A program made the position numbers and the translations under genes. DNA of 64,000 bases, from NCBI GenBank assembly GCA_002077065.1, contig NAJO01000013.1, positions 186,001 to 250,000 on the forward strand, written 5' to 3'. The stretch comes from Cryoendolithus antarcticus. Lineage: Eukaryota > Ascomycota > Dothideomycetes > Cladosporiales > Cladosporiaceae. Below, piece after piece: positions 52,901 through 63,735 of this stretch (position 1 is its first letter; each line of letters starts with the position of its first letter). The notes under the pieces were generated by a model. The model ran no database searches. It was not told where the DNA came from and was given only the letters and a program-made list of their open reading frames with translations.

Positions 52901-53555
52901 TCGCTGGAGGCTGTGTAATCCCCGCGTCTCTGCCATTCTCTCGAACTGTAAGTGTGATAGGGTCTTCCTTTTCCGGCGAAGGCGATCGCGAATTCGGGGT
53001 GGAGGGATTCGAGTACCAGGATCTGCGGTTGTGCCTGCTGGAGTAGGAGGTGTTCTTGGAGATACTGGGACGCGTTGTGCTAGCAACGGTCGACACAGTG
53101 CTGCGAGAAGCGATACTGGTGTTCGTGGTACTGCGGTCACGTGTGTATGATCCCACTGTGCTCGCGTCCTCCTCGCGTTCGAGATTCGGGCGGTGCACTG
53201 TGATCTTCGGGCTTTTGTGCAGCTGCTCAACCAAGAAGGTAGCATCGGTCTTGAGCACTTTTGGTTCTGGCTCGTCTGGCGTGGTCCATCCAGAGGAATC
53301 TGCGGAAGGGGCTAGGTCGATCAGGTCCACTTCGGAGAAGCTCCCCTTAATCGTGATGAGGTTCGGATTAGCATAGCGGTGGTCCTTGGCCGCTTCGGGA
53401 ATGTATGTGTAAGATGCTGACCGCTGCAGCTCTGTATTACTACGCGGTAAAGGCGATTGAGACTTGCCATGGTTGAACGAAGCCATGGTGGGCGACCGCA
53501 TGATCTCGAGGTCCGTGGCGGAGCTGTAGGCGTATGCCGTGACTGTCGAGGCCAT
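49974..53555 (-). CDS. DUF1765 (UPF0592) family protein
   Basis: About 1193 residues, intronless, from the likely start MASTVTAYAYSS at 53555; the frame is open 40 codons further upstream. The N-terminal ~350 residues are Ser/Thr/Arg-rich and disordered, with many possible phosphosites. The conserved fungal DUF1765 region follows, from KKDELWSVFRALEADYAKF through SLLPFLRQYA, WTGLIEMLHG, CAYAFMFVPGMADVLVRLWDLP and HWWGFWLERWTGRESDLFYVFVKQF to CPMVRAYYMRLLCWRLGRYDG. Helix-rich, with a few hydrophobic stretches, hence the older 'UPF0592 membrane protein' name. The C-terminal tail is basic with a WMLIVGECQSFFDRRVKEG block. Molecular role is unknown in the family. Confidence 0.85.
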   Translation of the reverse strand: MASTVTAYAYSSATDLEIMRSPTMASFNHGKSQSPLPRSNTELQRSASYTYIPEAAKDHRYANPNLITIKGSFSEVDLIDLAPSADSSGWTTPDEPEPKVLKTDATFLVEQLHKSPKITVHRPNLEREEDASTVGSYTRDRSTTNTSIASRSTVSTVASTTRPSISKNTSYSSRHNRRSWYSNPSTPNSRSPSPEKEDPITLTVRENGRDAGITQPPAIVPGKRSLVKRRDTGKSLKEKKGHKDSQDDGSVEQMGAPERPAPVARKSMLRHRLARPTSIIFKGASQDDSALPNVPPVPALPKSFSTDRLPTFLNHASHFDRAAPMPRLLSTSERTHTSHGIPIVRKKDELWSVFRALEADYAKFSSKSVAFKANVVRSSLLPFLRQYATHPSNNSPRPEVLDRRANILNKWWTGLIEMLHGRNNQSISGTDRPVILDGISGIMERPEWRLAPSPFCPLKHRINGASSPKSRSTTSLSSGQSDFLIDSVNHNVRNIFVQNLSSQMAFVVDKMSLRNASASLVTFCGKACAYAFMFVPGMADVLVRLWDLPMDTLRRVLSEAGIGKFDTVADVSDYIVSGFPPATHNLGFGSLMKLMRKLRTPPPLPLGTNHIHWWGFWLERWTGRESDLFYVFVKQFHILVTDFLPQHSSKKERMCAPGLLLVHSQILTNLDSTIHRDLPPHAQDVPASGLINQAGPSPTFDDVMMEPDAVVSAIPVLPANAKRLMAENRLIMLIRDFLSDRTGDHPLARQLFAESFNDLLQTAARGTSAFEHSACYTLLDFLEEALVILVKFEASNESEGSMIDSNFWTTVCRRMISSENTITEIRLYTFLYTIWNTLVADSSRKTDICINLLLEPEVFASRFNHWCPMVRAYYMRLLCWRLGRYDGEAVITDLRVYNTLYDRLQQAWCHYLWLRQQANGNHTQLPATNPCNPAPSRRLLIIRTDTQVNTGATYLSLDNVVPCATIVPAQSATPKRLIPLSSAAELNERPESTRSTSDSEIEPVKGLRGLFRNMLGSKTRSRSQDPIKVREIQTQTRPPPRAATIGGPLQRAATEDLQITRTRESTAVDEKERPATVNPPQHRNFSFKFSLEFQNNAKAPGPLRLLPPRLPLAAQQYLQSKSTRADGMFHAQATEPLGFDKVHAKYTGRALAEWMLIVGECQSFFDRRVKEGVPSNKLVETPTLGVEVFKRPA

Positions 53556-54915
53556 GCCCTCCTCCAAATGGTCCTCTATGACCTTCTGCAGTGGTTCTAT
53601 ACGACCACAGGGTGGTGACTCGAAGGAAGCACTGAGATCACTCCAGGCGAAGAGCCATGTTCGCGATCTCCGCAAGCGTCGCTGCTGCGCCGCCTACGAC
53701 GAAGACAGTCCTGCCCACACCGCACAATATTCGCCGTACGCGTATTGTTCTCTCTTTTGGCCCCCGCGGCGATAGGTCCAGGCGCAGAGACTGAACGTTG
53801 ATGTGAGGGTGGGATTAAGTTGCGTGGCTGAGGATCGCGGTTCGATGCTACTAGCAGGCAATAAGGCAGTACTCCTCTCCAAGGGCTGAACAAACGAGGG
53901 ACCACCACGGCGCGAATAGTACCTCAATACTGGCACGGAGAAATGATGAGTGATAGCTTTCGGACTACGCCCTCAGACGCTGACTACCACGACCATTGAC
54001 TGGCGTCGCAGTGGCAGTAGATCATCACGGCCGTCGGCGAGTGGAGAGCCCGGAGAGGCGTTGGTTTCAAGTTCGAAGGAGTTATTTCAAGATCCCCGGC
54101 TGGCTGCTCCACATCGCTTCGGACGGTCACACAGCTGTCACATGTCCAGTACTCTTGAATAACAGCCAGTACTGCTCTCCACATTACATGTCTTCGACTT
54201 GAGCATCTATGGAAGCCTCGACAATGGGCTTGTAACACTATACGCCGAGTATGAGAGTGCTTGAGCATCCACAACACCAGCCTCTTTGACCTCCGGAGCT
54301 TGCATTCAGCACCGCGCGTCCTGCTATGGAAGGGCCCGCCTCTGCATTCGCTCCCGGTCGATCTTTCCGCTAATCTCAACGCCGAAGCGCTGAGGACGCA
54401 ATCTATGCAATCTAAATCCTGACACGCTGCGGTATATCTCTTGGCTGTTCGCAGTACATGGCTTGGCCGTCCGGCAAGCTGATGTTGTCCGATCTCTTCT
54501 GCGGAAGGTCACTCGAGACGAGGAGTTCACTCCACTACATGTCTCTCAATTCGTCCACATATCATTTCGATCTGCTTATGCCCAGACCATCACCCCTCAG
54601 CCTCGCGATGCGATAGTGGAGCTCATCATCTCCTGCGCGGGTGTGCCAAAGCCGGAATGCCTGAGCTCCTGTCATATCACGGTTGCTGCACAAGATGCAG
54701 GACGCGGACCCGGGCCCGCCTATATGTGCTTGAGACGTACGGTACTATGGCATGCGATGCTCATCATATTCCAGATGTATCACTGTCAAAATATGTCCAT
54801 GTGGCCACTATCTGACCCCGGATTCAAGCCGAGACAAGCTTTCGCAACGGTCACCAGGAATAACGGCCGTTACCCGGAACCTCGTTCTCACCGGCCTCAC
54901 TCGGCGCATGTCGTT
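53556..54915. other. intergenic, no gene supported
   Basis: About 1.36 kb. Frames such as 54463-54963 (+) lack domains and overlap the 3' end of the PAQR gene. It includes the upstream region of the DUF1765 gene. Confidence 0.45.
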
Positions 54916-55965
54916 TCAGGGGCCACCGAACTTCTTCGCGTTGGCGTATGCGGACAAAGCTGATAAGCGGAAGCTGTGCTCGTAGTCAAACGCCTTCAGC
55001 AGACCCACCAGATGGGCGGCTGCCGCCAGCACCACAAGCACGTGGAAGATCTGGTGCGAGCTTCCTACGATATCAAACCTGCCCGGCTGCCAGCGCTCCG
55101 GTATCCGAGCCTGTGTGCTGGTCAGCAAAGCGTCAGGAGATCTGTAAATCTTCAACTTACAGCATAGATCGCGGCTCCGCTGATGTACAGCACACCTTGA
55201 CCCACGAGCCACGACAGCCCGATCTGACGGTTCATCTGCGCTGCTCCGTACAGCTTGATGCCATGAATCACTGGCACGACCGCGCTGATTCCCATGAAGA
55301 CGAACATGGCAGCTCGCACTGGTCTCCAGGCCGGCGTGCGAAACTTCGGATACATTATCACGACCAATGTTGCAGCGCCGATCGAGGTGATCTTCAACAT
55401 GATCAGCTCGGAATCCATAGGTATCGACGACTTTCAAGCTTACCATCGTCCAGTACACCTTCATTAACTCCGGCTCAGCACTAAATCCATAGTATATTGA
55501 CGGCACAAACGATCCCCAAATCAGGAACACTATTCCCATATAATCCAGCTGATTGCCGAACTTTGACACAGCCTGCGAATGATTCGAGATGGTATGATAT
55601 GTAGCTGACATACCCAGGCAAGTGACCGCGCCGAGGAAGTAGCAGCTGAAGACTAGCACATCGGCTTGCGTCGCTTGCGCATAGCGAGGTCTGAGGATGA
55701 TGTGTAGCACGCCGGCAGCGACGGCAGCGAGGATGGCGCCGACGAGGTGGGTGTAGATATTGACCGTTTCGTTGTGAACGTGGCCGAGGCTGGCGGCGGA
55801 CTTGCGATAACTGTTCGATTGTGGGCGATATCCAGAGTGGATGTAGTGATTGTCCTGTTGCCATGCTGGGAGCCCGTCCCATAGCACATTGAGCGTGTGC
55901 TCGATCTTCTGCTCTGCCTGTGTGACGATTTTACTCGTAGAGCCAGCGTCCGGCTTCGTCGACAT
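54916..55965 (-). CDS. PAQR/hemolysin-III family seven-helix protein (AdipoR/Izh-like)
   Basis: Three exons: 55965-55444, 55391-55161 and 55110-54916, giving 315 residues. Introns are 52 bases (GTAAGC...GCTGATC...GAAG) and 50 bases (GTAAGT...GCTGAC...CACAG). The start is the second Met of the frame (MSTKPDAG). Seven hydrophobic helices are visible. Family landmarks: the cytosolic WQQDNHYIHSGYRPQSNSYRKSA segment, HNETVNIYTHLVGA, SATYHTISNHS (first metal-site His) and HQIFHVLVVLAAAAH (the last His pair). Yeast members Izh1-4 affect zinc and sterol homeostasis; animal members are adiponectin receptors with ceramidase-like activity. Which activity this one has is not evident. Reading through the first intron gives a false tail. 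Confidence 0.92.
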   Translation of the reverse strand: MSTKPDAGSTSKIVTQAEQKIEHTLNVLWDGLPAWQQDNHYIHSGYRPQSNSYRKSAASLGHVHNETVNIYTHLVGAILAAVAAGVLHIILRPRYAQATQADVLVFSCYFLGAVTCLGMSATYHTISNHSQAVSKFGNQLDYMGIVFLIWGSFVPSIYYGFSAEPELMKVYWTMVSLKVVDTYGFRADHVEDHLDRRCNIGRDNVSEVSHAGLETSASCHVRLHGNQRGRASDSWHQAVRSSADEPSDRAVVARGSRCAVHQRSRDLCCKLKIYRSPDALLTSTQARIPERWQPGRFDIVGSSHQIFHVLVVLAAAAHLVGLLKAFDYEHSFRLSALSAYANAKKFGGP

Positions 55966-56260
55966 GATCAGAGCTTTAAACAACGTGAGTTGACTATGAA
56001 TCGGAAGCTGTCGCGCACATGCGAATCCGTTTTATGTCGTAGAACCTTACCTTGTATCTACGGGCGTACCTACCGTTGAACGAGAGCCACTTCCTTGCGA
56101 TTCGCCAAAACCAAGCCTCGGCAGAAGTTGCCGTCTCTACTCGACCTCATTCTCCACTGGATACTTGTTGTCCACCGTAAGGTGATAGGCAGAGGTCGAG
56201 AGCGCCGCTCACTGCGAATCACAGGCTGGAGACGTTCGAGTCTATCCTCACGCCTCGATC

Positions 56261-57249
56261 ATGGCCTACCAACACCCCAACAGCAGCACCCGTCCACAGC
56301 CTCGCCGTGGACCATCAGGAGCATGGAACCGCCTGAAGCCAGCGATCATCGACCCACTAGACGCCTATGGCCTATCCTCGAAGGGTGAGACGAGGTACAC
56401 CACATCAAGCTTTCGCTTCTTGAGTTGTCTGGCTGAAGTGCTACAAGACTAAACTCCCACCGCAACCAAGAAGCCTACTACACCACCCTCGTCGCACGCT
56501 ACATGAAATTCTGCGCCGCGTCAGGCACGGGCGAGGACCTCGAAGCTGCCTTCACAGGACTGTCACTCCAAAACCCTACCCCTAAACCCCCTTCCGCTCT
56601 TCCCTCCGACACCACTCGCCCTGGACTCACCCAGCGCTCCTCGGCAACCGAACGCCCTAATGATCTCCCAAACATCCTCCTCGCAATGCGCAAGCTGCGA
56701 GAAGCAATCGTCGCTTCGCATCGCACGGATACATTTGCGCAACGCGTCTATATCTTCATCATCCAAGCCGCAATTCTGACGCGGCAATGGGAAGCCTACC
56801 AAGCTCCCCTGCTGCACTTGCTGAACCACATTCACCCTCGCACGCCGCTGTCGCCCACCGAGTTGCGAGATTTCGTGGACTACCGCATCCTTGACCTTGC
56901 TTGTCGACAGAACGATCTAAGCGGCGCGTATGCCGTAAAGCTAGCCTTCAGGCAGCGGTCCAGGAGGGTTGACGCAGTGCTCAAGGCGTTAGTGAGTGAT
57001 GATTGGGTGCGATTCTGGCGGATTAAGCGGGTTGTAGATGGTTATCAGAGAGCTCTCATGGAGTTTGCGGGGGAGCGAATGCGGACGCATGCGCTGAAGT
57101 GTATAGGACGGAGTTATCTGAGCGCCGAGAAAGGCTTCGTGGAGAAGGCGGCGAGCGCGAAGTGGGAGATTCTTGTGAAGGAATGTGGCGTCGGGTGGCA
57201 ACTGCTGGAGAGCGGGATGGTGGTTGTGAGGAGGCCGAAGGTGAAGTGA
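56261..57249 (+). CDS. conserved helical protein, possibly CSN8/PSMD8/eIF3K-like
   Basis: Two exons: 56261-56394 and 56448-57249, 311 residues. The 53-base intron (GTACAC...GGCTGAAG...CAAG) joins SSKGETR to LNSHRNQEAYYTTLVARYMKFC. A nearer GTGAGA donor at 56385 does not keep phase. The protein is alpha-helical. A Pro/Ser-rich loop lies at about 75-110, then LAMRKLREAIVASH, a long helical array (RQWEAYQAPLLHLLNHIHP) and the block VSDDWVRFWRIKRVVDGYQRALMEF, which resembles the PCI-related CSN8/Rpn12/eIF3K fold. The end GVGWQLLESGMVVVRRPK looks like a winged-helix terminus. The family assignment is tentative. It may be an uncharacterised fungal protein. Confidence 0.65.
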
Positions 57250-57370
57250 GCAGCCTCGTATCATGCTTTCACGAGAGCTCCTTTCGAACGACTGATGCTT
57301 CGGCTCCTCTGAGCGTAGTGACTCCTCTGCGTCTTCGAGGGACTCCAGAGTCTGGTACGTAGATCCCTTC

Positions 57371-59042
57371 TCAATCAGGCGACTCAACCCGTCGACTATC
57401 TCGCTTCCCCTTACTCCTCCGCTGACGCACAGCTGAAGGCTTCAAAATATACTCCATAGTCTCCGGATCATACTCCAACAACTCCCTCTCAATCCCCCAG
57501 AGCGGCGCTTCGGGCATAACCCGCGTCGAAACATCCATATCCTTGAATCTCAGTTTCCAAAACACATTCGGCCGCTTAGACCCATCTGCTGCGTTCTCGA
57601 TGTTCAGCTTCCAATCATCGAGGGCCTTGCACTCATACCTGCCCTTATCATCGAGCCCTGGTCCCCCGAGTCGTAAGCGGGAGCGTACGCAGGCGTGAAC
57701 GTACTCATGCGTATCCTGCAGCGGTTCGTTGGTTGGTCGGCCGGTGGTAGGATCGTAAGCGACGTACATCCCCGGTGTCCTGACCATGCTCCCACCCAAC
57801 GCATAGAAGCCCGCCATGCCGTTGAAGATCTTCCCGAAACTCCACGGTCGGATCTTCTCGCCTTGGGATTTGTAGTAGTCTTCCGTGGCGTCTTGCTGGT
57901 CTAGAACGTAGTCTTCATCAAAGTCAAGGAAAGGGGAGCATTGGGAGATCATCCACGCCAACGAGATGTTGGCGATTTGCTGGTCGTCATACCCGCCCCC
58001 GATGTTCGAGTGCGCGCCAGGAAACCAGACTTGCCGTAGCGTGGTCTCGTTGCCTTCGAGTTTCTCCCACAGCGCAGGCTGGAAGGCGTAGCGGCGTTCG
58101 TCGAGGGCTAGGGCTTGGAAAGCGTTCTCCATGCAGTCTAACAAGCTAGTGTCGTAGAATGAGAGTTCCTTCTCAACGGAAGATTGTAGGCCAAGACGAT
58201 GCAGCCAGCCTATCTTTGGCGTGCCGAGGGAGCCGACGGTATCCCAAACGCCCACGATCTTGATCGGAATGTTAGTCCGGGTATAGCCCAGTCTCACCAA
58301 TTCCTTCACGTAAGCTGGATCTGAGGCGCTTGGCTTATCGGGGAATGGGATATCTGGATTTCGTGGTCTATAATTGCGGTCGTGTTGGTGTTTGACGTCG
58401 CGGAAGATTTCTGCAAGGAACGGTAATCCTTCTTTCGTTAGGACGCCCACGTAGTCGACGAGGCCTGCTATGCTTCGTGCTGTGAAGGCGCCGCGGGAGA
58501 AGCCGAAGATGAAGATTTCGTCGTTGGCTACGTAGTTGGAGGAGAGGAAGGAGTAGCCTTCACGGACTACTTCTGCGAGACCTGTTGAGCGGCAATCAGA
58601 TAAGTGCCGCCATCGCCACTACTTCCAAGCAGCAATCAGAGTACAAGACGAGGAAATAGAAATGGCACCTACCTTCCCCACTAACCCCCCCATAAATCCT
58701 ATCCACAATCCCTCCTCCCCCACCGACCCCAAAATGATAATACACAATCTGCGGAATCCCATCGCGACTCTGCGCCTTCACGGCCCTCGAGATCCGCGTA
58801 ACATTACTCGGGATCGTGAGCGCACCCTTTAAATTCCCAGCGTCGGAATTCAGCCAAGTGCCGTCTTCGCAGAGGACTAGGCGCTTGCTGGGTCGTTGTC
58901 GCGGTCCATTCTGACCTGCACGGGAGGAGGCGCGAGGACGTGTGGTGTTTGCGCGGCTGGGGCCTTGGCTGGGAGCGCGAGATGGGCCGCGAGAGGGTGC
59001 GCGGGAGGGTGCGCGTGAAGGGGCGCGAGAGACGCGCGACAT
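57371..59042 (-). CDS. DUF2235 alpha/beta-hydrolase-like protein
   Basis: Two exons: 59042-58673 and 58581-57371, 526 residues, with a 91-base intron (GTAGGT...TCTGATTG...AACAG) joining VSGEG to LAEVVREGYSFL. The N-terminus is a run of PSRAPSR-type repeats (about residues 5-35), basic and disordered. The DUF2235 domain begins KRLVLCEDGTWLN at about 53, with YYHFGVGGGGGIVDRIYGG and the nucleophile elbow GFSRGAFTAR at about 152-161. FGAH-like WFPGAHSNIGGGYDD follows, and the Asp/His of the triad are likely in WDTVGS and GAHSNIGG. Related domains occur in bacterial type VI lipase effectors, and fungal forms are uncharacterised hydrolases. The C-terminus is Arg/Lys-rich. Confidence 0.88.
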
Positions 59043-59736
59043 CTAGCCAGTCGACTAAGGTATTGATGCCAAATCCGTAAACGGTGAGAGCAGCATCGCA
59101 GTGATAACCCGCAGTGCTCAGATCCGAGTTCGAATTCCGTGTTCGAGCATCCTCTGAGTTGCAGAATTGGCTCCAGGGAGCGAACGTACAAACCCCAGGA
59201 GCGGTTCAAGAGTACAATGCGATGCAAAAGTGTACTAACGAAAGAATGACGAGAAGAAAGAAATGCTGAGAGGAAGCCTTACGTTGCTGCGCAAGAGACC
59301 GAGCGACATCCGCGCCCACGTAACGGCCGCCAAGACCAACCACTTCTCATTGCTGCCCAAGACTGGAACACTATACGGTCAACTGCCGAGACAGGACGAA
59401 GTCTATGGCGGGCAGGCAACGAAGTGAGGCATAAGACGACGTGTAAAGGAACGAATCAAACGATCGGTCGGAGTTTGAAGATGCGTTTGTGATCGAGAGC
59501 AAGAAATTAAGATCACTCGCATCGGATCTGCAGCAGGAGCGACCCAGACTAGCGTCGGCAGCTATATGACCTATACATGTAGTCAGGTGGATGTACAGGA
59601 CTATCATGACGACCACAGAGCACGATGACCTTCATGGTCTCATAAGTACATGAGCAGGAGAGGGAGCTTGCAGACTCTCGCTGTACAGCACAATTGCTCG
59701 ATACCATGTATGTGCAAAGGTATATTAGATCCTCAG
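59043..59736. other. intergenic, no gene seen
   Basis: About 690 bases between two minus-strand genes: the DUF2235 promoter and Pex14 3' flank. No coding signal. Confidence 0.5.
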
Positions 59737-60807
59737 TTATGCACCAGCCTCCACCTCCGCCTCACCAACAGGCGTAGCCGTCCCACTCTCCTGCGTCCCC
59801 ACAGCCCCCACAGCCGCATCCAACTTCTTCGCCTCCTCATTCCGCTTCTTCGCCGCCAGCTGCCAGGCAGGTATAGCCGGCGCCGTTTTACCCCCGGGCG
59901 CAAAACGCCCATACGGTGAACTCGAGTTCGATCGCTCGGGCAGAACAGAGGCGGTCTGTTTCGGCGGCTCCTCTGCTGCGACGTTCTCCGGGGCCTCTGT
60001 CTCAACGGCAGCGCTTGAGCTGGTGGGAATGGGGGGTTTGCTGGATTGGGAGGTGAAGGGTGGTGTGGCTCGCGGTGCGCCGCCGGCCATGCGGTTCGCG
60101 ACGAGGGTTTTGAGACTTTTCATTTCGGTTCCTAGGTCCCGTAGGCGTCCGTCTGTGCCTTCGCGCTCTTTCTCGATGGCTTTGGGCACCAGCTCCCTGA
60201 TCTCTGCGACTTCTCGCGCGATCCTCTTGCTCTCCACCTCGCGACTCTCATTAGCTTGCTTGAGCTTGCTGACGACGTTCTCCACATCTAGCAGCGCGGC
60301 ATCGAGGCGTTCTGTCCGCAGCTTCTCGGCGGCTTTGAGTTCGGCTGTGTCGGCGGCTAGCTGGTCGAGGAGAGCGAAGGCTTTGTCGAAGGACGCGTCG
60401 ATGCCGGCTTTATCTTGCTCTAGCTGTGGGGGTGTCGGAGGCGCTATGAGAGGCGATACATATCGTTTCGCCGTCCAGTACAGACCGTATCCCAGTCCGC
60501 CCATGACCGTAGCAACAATGAAGTAGTCCCTCCAGTCTCGTCGTGGTGGTTCCGGTGGGGGCTGCGCCCAGTATTGTTGTTGTTGTGGATAGGAGCCATG
60601 CTGTTGTTGGGGTTGCCGTTGCGGAGTGTAGGTTGCGGATTGCGAGGGTGCTGGGAACTGGCCTACCCGTGCTAGGGAGACGTCTATCTCTTCTTGGGTG
60701 AGGTTCTTGGAGCGGAGGAAGGCAATGCGTTGGTCTATTGGGGCGGAGGCGACGGAGGGGTCTTGGAGGAAGGTTATGGCGCCTTCGACGAGGTCTTCGC
60801 GGACCAT
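59737..60807 (-). CDS. PEX14: peroxisomal docking protein Pex14
   Basis: A 356-residue protein from the Met at 60807 (MVREDLVEGA); the frame opens 72 codons upstream without conservation. Pex14 is the membrane docking factor of the peroxisomal import machinery and binds the receptor Pex5. The N-terminal three-helix domain (REDLVEGAITFLQDPSVASAP...RIAFLRSKNLTQEEI) is clear. A Gln/Pro-rich linker (about 55-100) precedes the hydrophobic segment YFIVATVMGGLGYGLYW, then a long coiled coil (DKAFALLDQLAADTAELKAAEKL...LKQANESREVESKRIAREV). The C-terminal part is Pro/Ala/Glu-rich. Length is near the fungal norm. It shares a short divergent promoter with Ndc80. Confidence 0.93.
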   Translation of the reverse strand: MVREDLVEGAITFLQDPSVASAPIDQRIAFLRSKNLTQEEIDVSLARVGQFPAPSQSATYTPQRQPQQQHGSYPQQQQYWAQPPPEPPRRDWRDYFIVATVMGGLGYGLYWTAKRYVSPLIAPPTPPQLEQDKAGIDASFDKAFALLDQLAADTAELKAAEKLRTERLDAALLDVENVVSKLKQANESREVESKRIAREVAEIRELVPKAIEKEREGTDGRLRDLGTEMKSLKTLVANRMAGGAPRATPPFTSQSSKPPIPTSSSAAVETEAPENVAAEEPPKQTASVLPERSNSSSPYGRFAPGGKTAPAIPAWQLAAKKRNEEAKKLDAAVGAVGTQESGTATPVGEAEVEAGA

Positions 60808-61184
60808 CGTGGTGAGGGTGTCGCCAGTCGTGCGTGATGTTTGTCGTGGTGTCAAGATGAGTTGTCCGCCTTCTCGAGTACCGATCACTCGGGCTTGAGG
60901 CTGATAGTTATCTGATGTACAGTTCAGATAGAGCAAACAGGGTGTCCTTGAGATGGCTGGCGATGTATCGGCAACTGATTGAACCTCGGTGTCCGCTGAC
61001 TCGAGACGTGATGCCTGAGGCATGATATCATAGGGCTGAACCTAGCAACGGTTTGTTGACAGACGCGCTTGGACTTTGCGATTCGACTCTGAGCATCGTC
61101 ATTGTCGCATTGCACATATAACACCCGGCGCATCAAATTGAGAGGCATCAAAGCACTCAGCAGTACTATCAGAGACCACCGATC
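60808..61184. promoter_or_regulatory. divergent Pex14-Ndc80 promoter region
   Basis: Only 377 bases separate the chosen start codons. If Pex14 transcription starts upstream of 60807 its 5' UTR occupies much of this. No specific element identified. Confidence 0.5.
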
Positions 61185-63574
61185 ATGTCGCAAGAAGCGG
61201 GCATGTTCTCGGTGCGCCGACCGCGAGAGGTGCGCCTTCCCCCACTGCAGCAGTCGCGTGGGCCGCATGTATTGACTCTCACTCACAGACGCTGGGCAGC
61301 ATCAGTCACAATGCCTCCGCGATTCCAATGCCAGCATCCGCCATGAAGCGATCCTCGTCCCAGGCCAACCTCCATCAGCAGCCACCAAACACAGCCCAGC
61401 ATGTGCGCACGACATCAGGATCGCGCATGTCGCTTGCGCCTGGACGGCCATCACAGCCCATGTTCCGCCGCTCGTCATCAGGAGGAAACATGGCAGACAT
61501 GGGCTTCTCTACGGTACAGCGACCGAGCACGGCGAACTTCTTGGGCAGCACCAGTGGGAGGAAGAGTTATGCGCCCGTCGCCAGTACACCTGCAAACCCC
61601 ATGCAGCAGCTTCAGGACAGTACACAACGGCGGAGTAGCGTGTACTCTGCACGGCCCTCAGCTGGCTTCGGACCTGTGGGACACCAGTCCTTCTTTGCGA
61701 CAGCGCCCCCACAGAACGGCATACCCACAGATCCCAGACGATTGAGGAACTTGGCAACACGCACACAGATGGCGCAAGAGATTGGCGAGTTCGTCTCGCA
61801 ACGGAACTTCGAGCTAGAGACTAAGCACACGCTCTCTCCGCAATGGACGAATTCGCCCACGCAAAAGGACTTCGAGATGCTCTTCCGATTCATGTACCAC
61901 TGCATAGACCCAGCATATCGCTTTCAAAAAGCCATAGATGTCGAAGCACCGCCACTTCTCAAGCAGCTGCGCTACCCGTTCGAGAAGAACATCTCAAAGT
62001 CTGGACTGGCGGCTGCAGCAAGTGGCAACAACTGGCCGAACTTCATTGGGCTGCTACATTGGATGATGAACCTGGCGCTGTCGATGGAGCAGTATGCGCA
62101 GGGTGCTTTCGATGATGCATGTGCGGAAGCAGGCTACGATGTTAGTGGTGACAGGATTACATTCCAGTTCTTGTCGGATGCGTACAAGGAGTGGCTATCC
62201 ATTGAGGACGATGATGATGACGAGGAGGAGGCCAAGCAGCGCATACAGCCGCATGTTGATGCCATGGCAGCGAAGTTCGAGCAGGCGAATCTGGCGAATC
62301 TGGAGCAGGTGAAGCTACTGGAGGCGGAGAGTAAGGCGTTGCAAGAACAGATTGACGAGCTTGCCAAGTCAGCACCTCGATTGGCGAAGCTGGATGAGCA
62401 GATGAAGATCTTGGAGGAGGATCGAGTGAAGTTTGAGAACTACAACGCTTCCATGGAGGGCAAGGTGGAGAAGTACCAAAATCGAGCACAGCTGCTGCTG
62501 CAGGAGATCGAGAAGTTAGAGCTAGAATTACAGGAGGCAGAAGCAGACCGCGACGATCTGCAACGGAGAGTCGACGAGCAGGGCCTGAGCGTGCAGGATA
62601 TCGACCGCATGACCTCAGAGCGAGAACGGCTCCACAAGAGCGCAGAAGCTACCTCCCTCCGACTCGAGGAGACGAACGACCGGACGTCGAAGAAACAGGC
62701 CGAGACCAGCTCGAAACTCGACGACCTCCAAGCTGCAGTTCACACGTACAACACCCTCGGCTACGAACTCAGCCTCATCCCCTCCACAGCCGTAAACGCC
62801 AACGGCCACGACCACGAGCTCACTCTGAACATCAACGCCGGCCCGGACTTCTCCGCCTCCCAATTTGGCACGTCCTCCACCGCCCTCCAGGACTCCGATC
62901 GCCTGCTCGCTTCCTCAGAGTCCGGATACCTCCCCCAACACCTCCTGCGCTCAGACCTCAAAGCCTCTAAACGCGCTCTCCAGACCCTACGAAAACTCGT
63001 CTCCGAACGCCGCACCGCTGCCATGCAAGAAGACATGGAGAAGATGGACATGCTGGATAAGTCCCGCGAGGCGCTGGAGGATAAGTACGCGGAGATGGAG
63101 ACGCTTAACCACAGGCTCCGGGCTGCGAAGGAGGAAGCGGATACGCTTAGGGATTTGGGCAAGCAGCAGCAGGATCACTCGGATGCGCAGATTGAGCGGT
63201 TGGAGAAGGAGTTGGGGCGGATGAGGGCGGGGGTTAGCGAAAGTGTGCAGTTGATGGAGCAGAGGGAGATGGGGGTGGGACTTGAGTATGTTGCTTTCCC
63301 GTTCACCCTGCTTGTGTCGTGAGAAGCGGAATTTACTGACGGGTGGGACAGGTATGAACAACTCACGCATGCTTCCGCAGCGCTTCGCGAGGAGTTACAC
63401 ACGGAGCTTGAGAGGATGCTGAACGATATTATCAAGTTCAAAATCCACGTTCAGGGGAGTTTGGAGGCTTACGAAGAGTTCGTTGCGAGCGAAGTTGACC
63501 GCGAGATGGCTGAGCAGGAGGGTGTGGAAGATCAGGAGGATGTGGCGATGGAGATTGACGAGGACGATGCATGA
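61185..63574 (+). CDS. NDC80: kinetochore protein Ndc80
   Basis: Three exons: 61185-61229, 61289-63285 and 63352-63574, 754 residues. Exon 1 encodes [15 protein letters not shown]. The 59-base intron (GTGCGC...ATTGAC...CACAG) joins it to TLGSISHN. The 66-base intron 63286-63351 splits a coiled-coil segment; reading through gives a false end at 63322. Ndc80 is the microtubule-binding rod of the kinetochore (with Nuf2, Spc24, Spc25). A basic Ser-rich tail runs to about 150. The calponin-homology domain follows ([53 protein letters not shown]). Long coiled coil covers about 320-740, with a loop-like Ser/Leu-rich break near 540-600. The C-terminus is acidic (EIDEDDA). Confidence 0.96.
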
Positions 63575-63735
63575 AAGCGGAATGGCTTGGGCTAGGCGTT
63601 GAAGATGGGGTGATTGATGACGGGGGCGTTTGGGGGTGAGATTGATGATACCTCTTTGTACTTTGATGTCTGCTTGTTGCTACCATTCGGATCCTCCGCC
63701 TTGCTAGGGGCATGGGATCATGCTCGTATGCGCTA

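Noticed and set aside
54463..54963. 166-codon plus-strand frame
   Set aside because: Overlaps the last exon of the PAQR gene on the other strand and has no recognisable domain.
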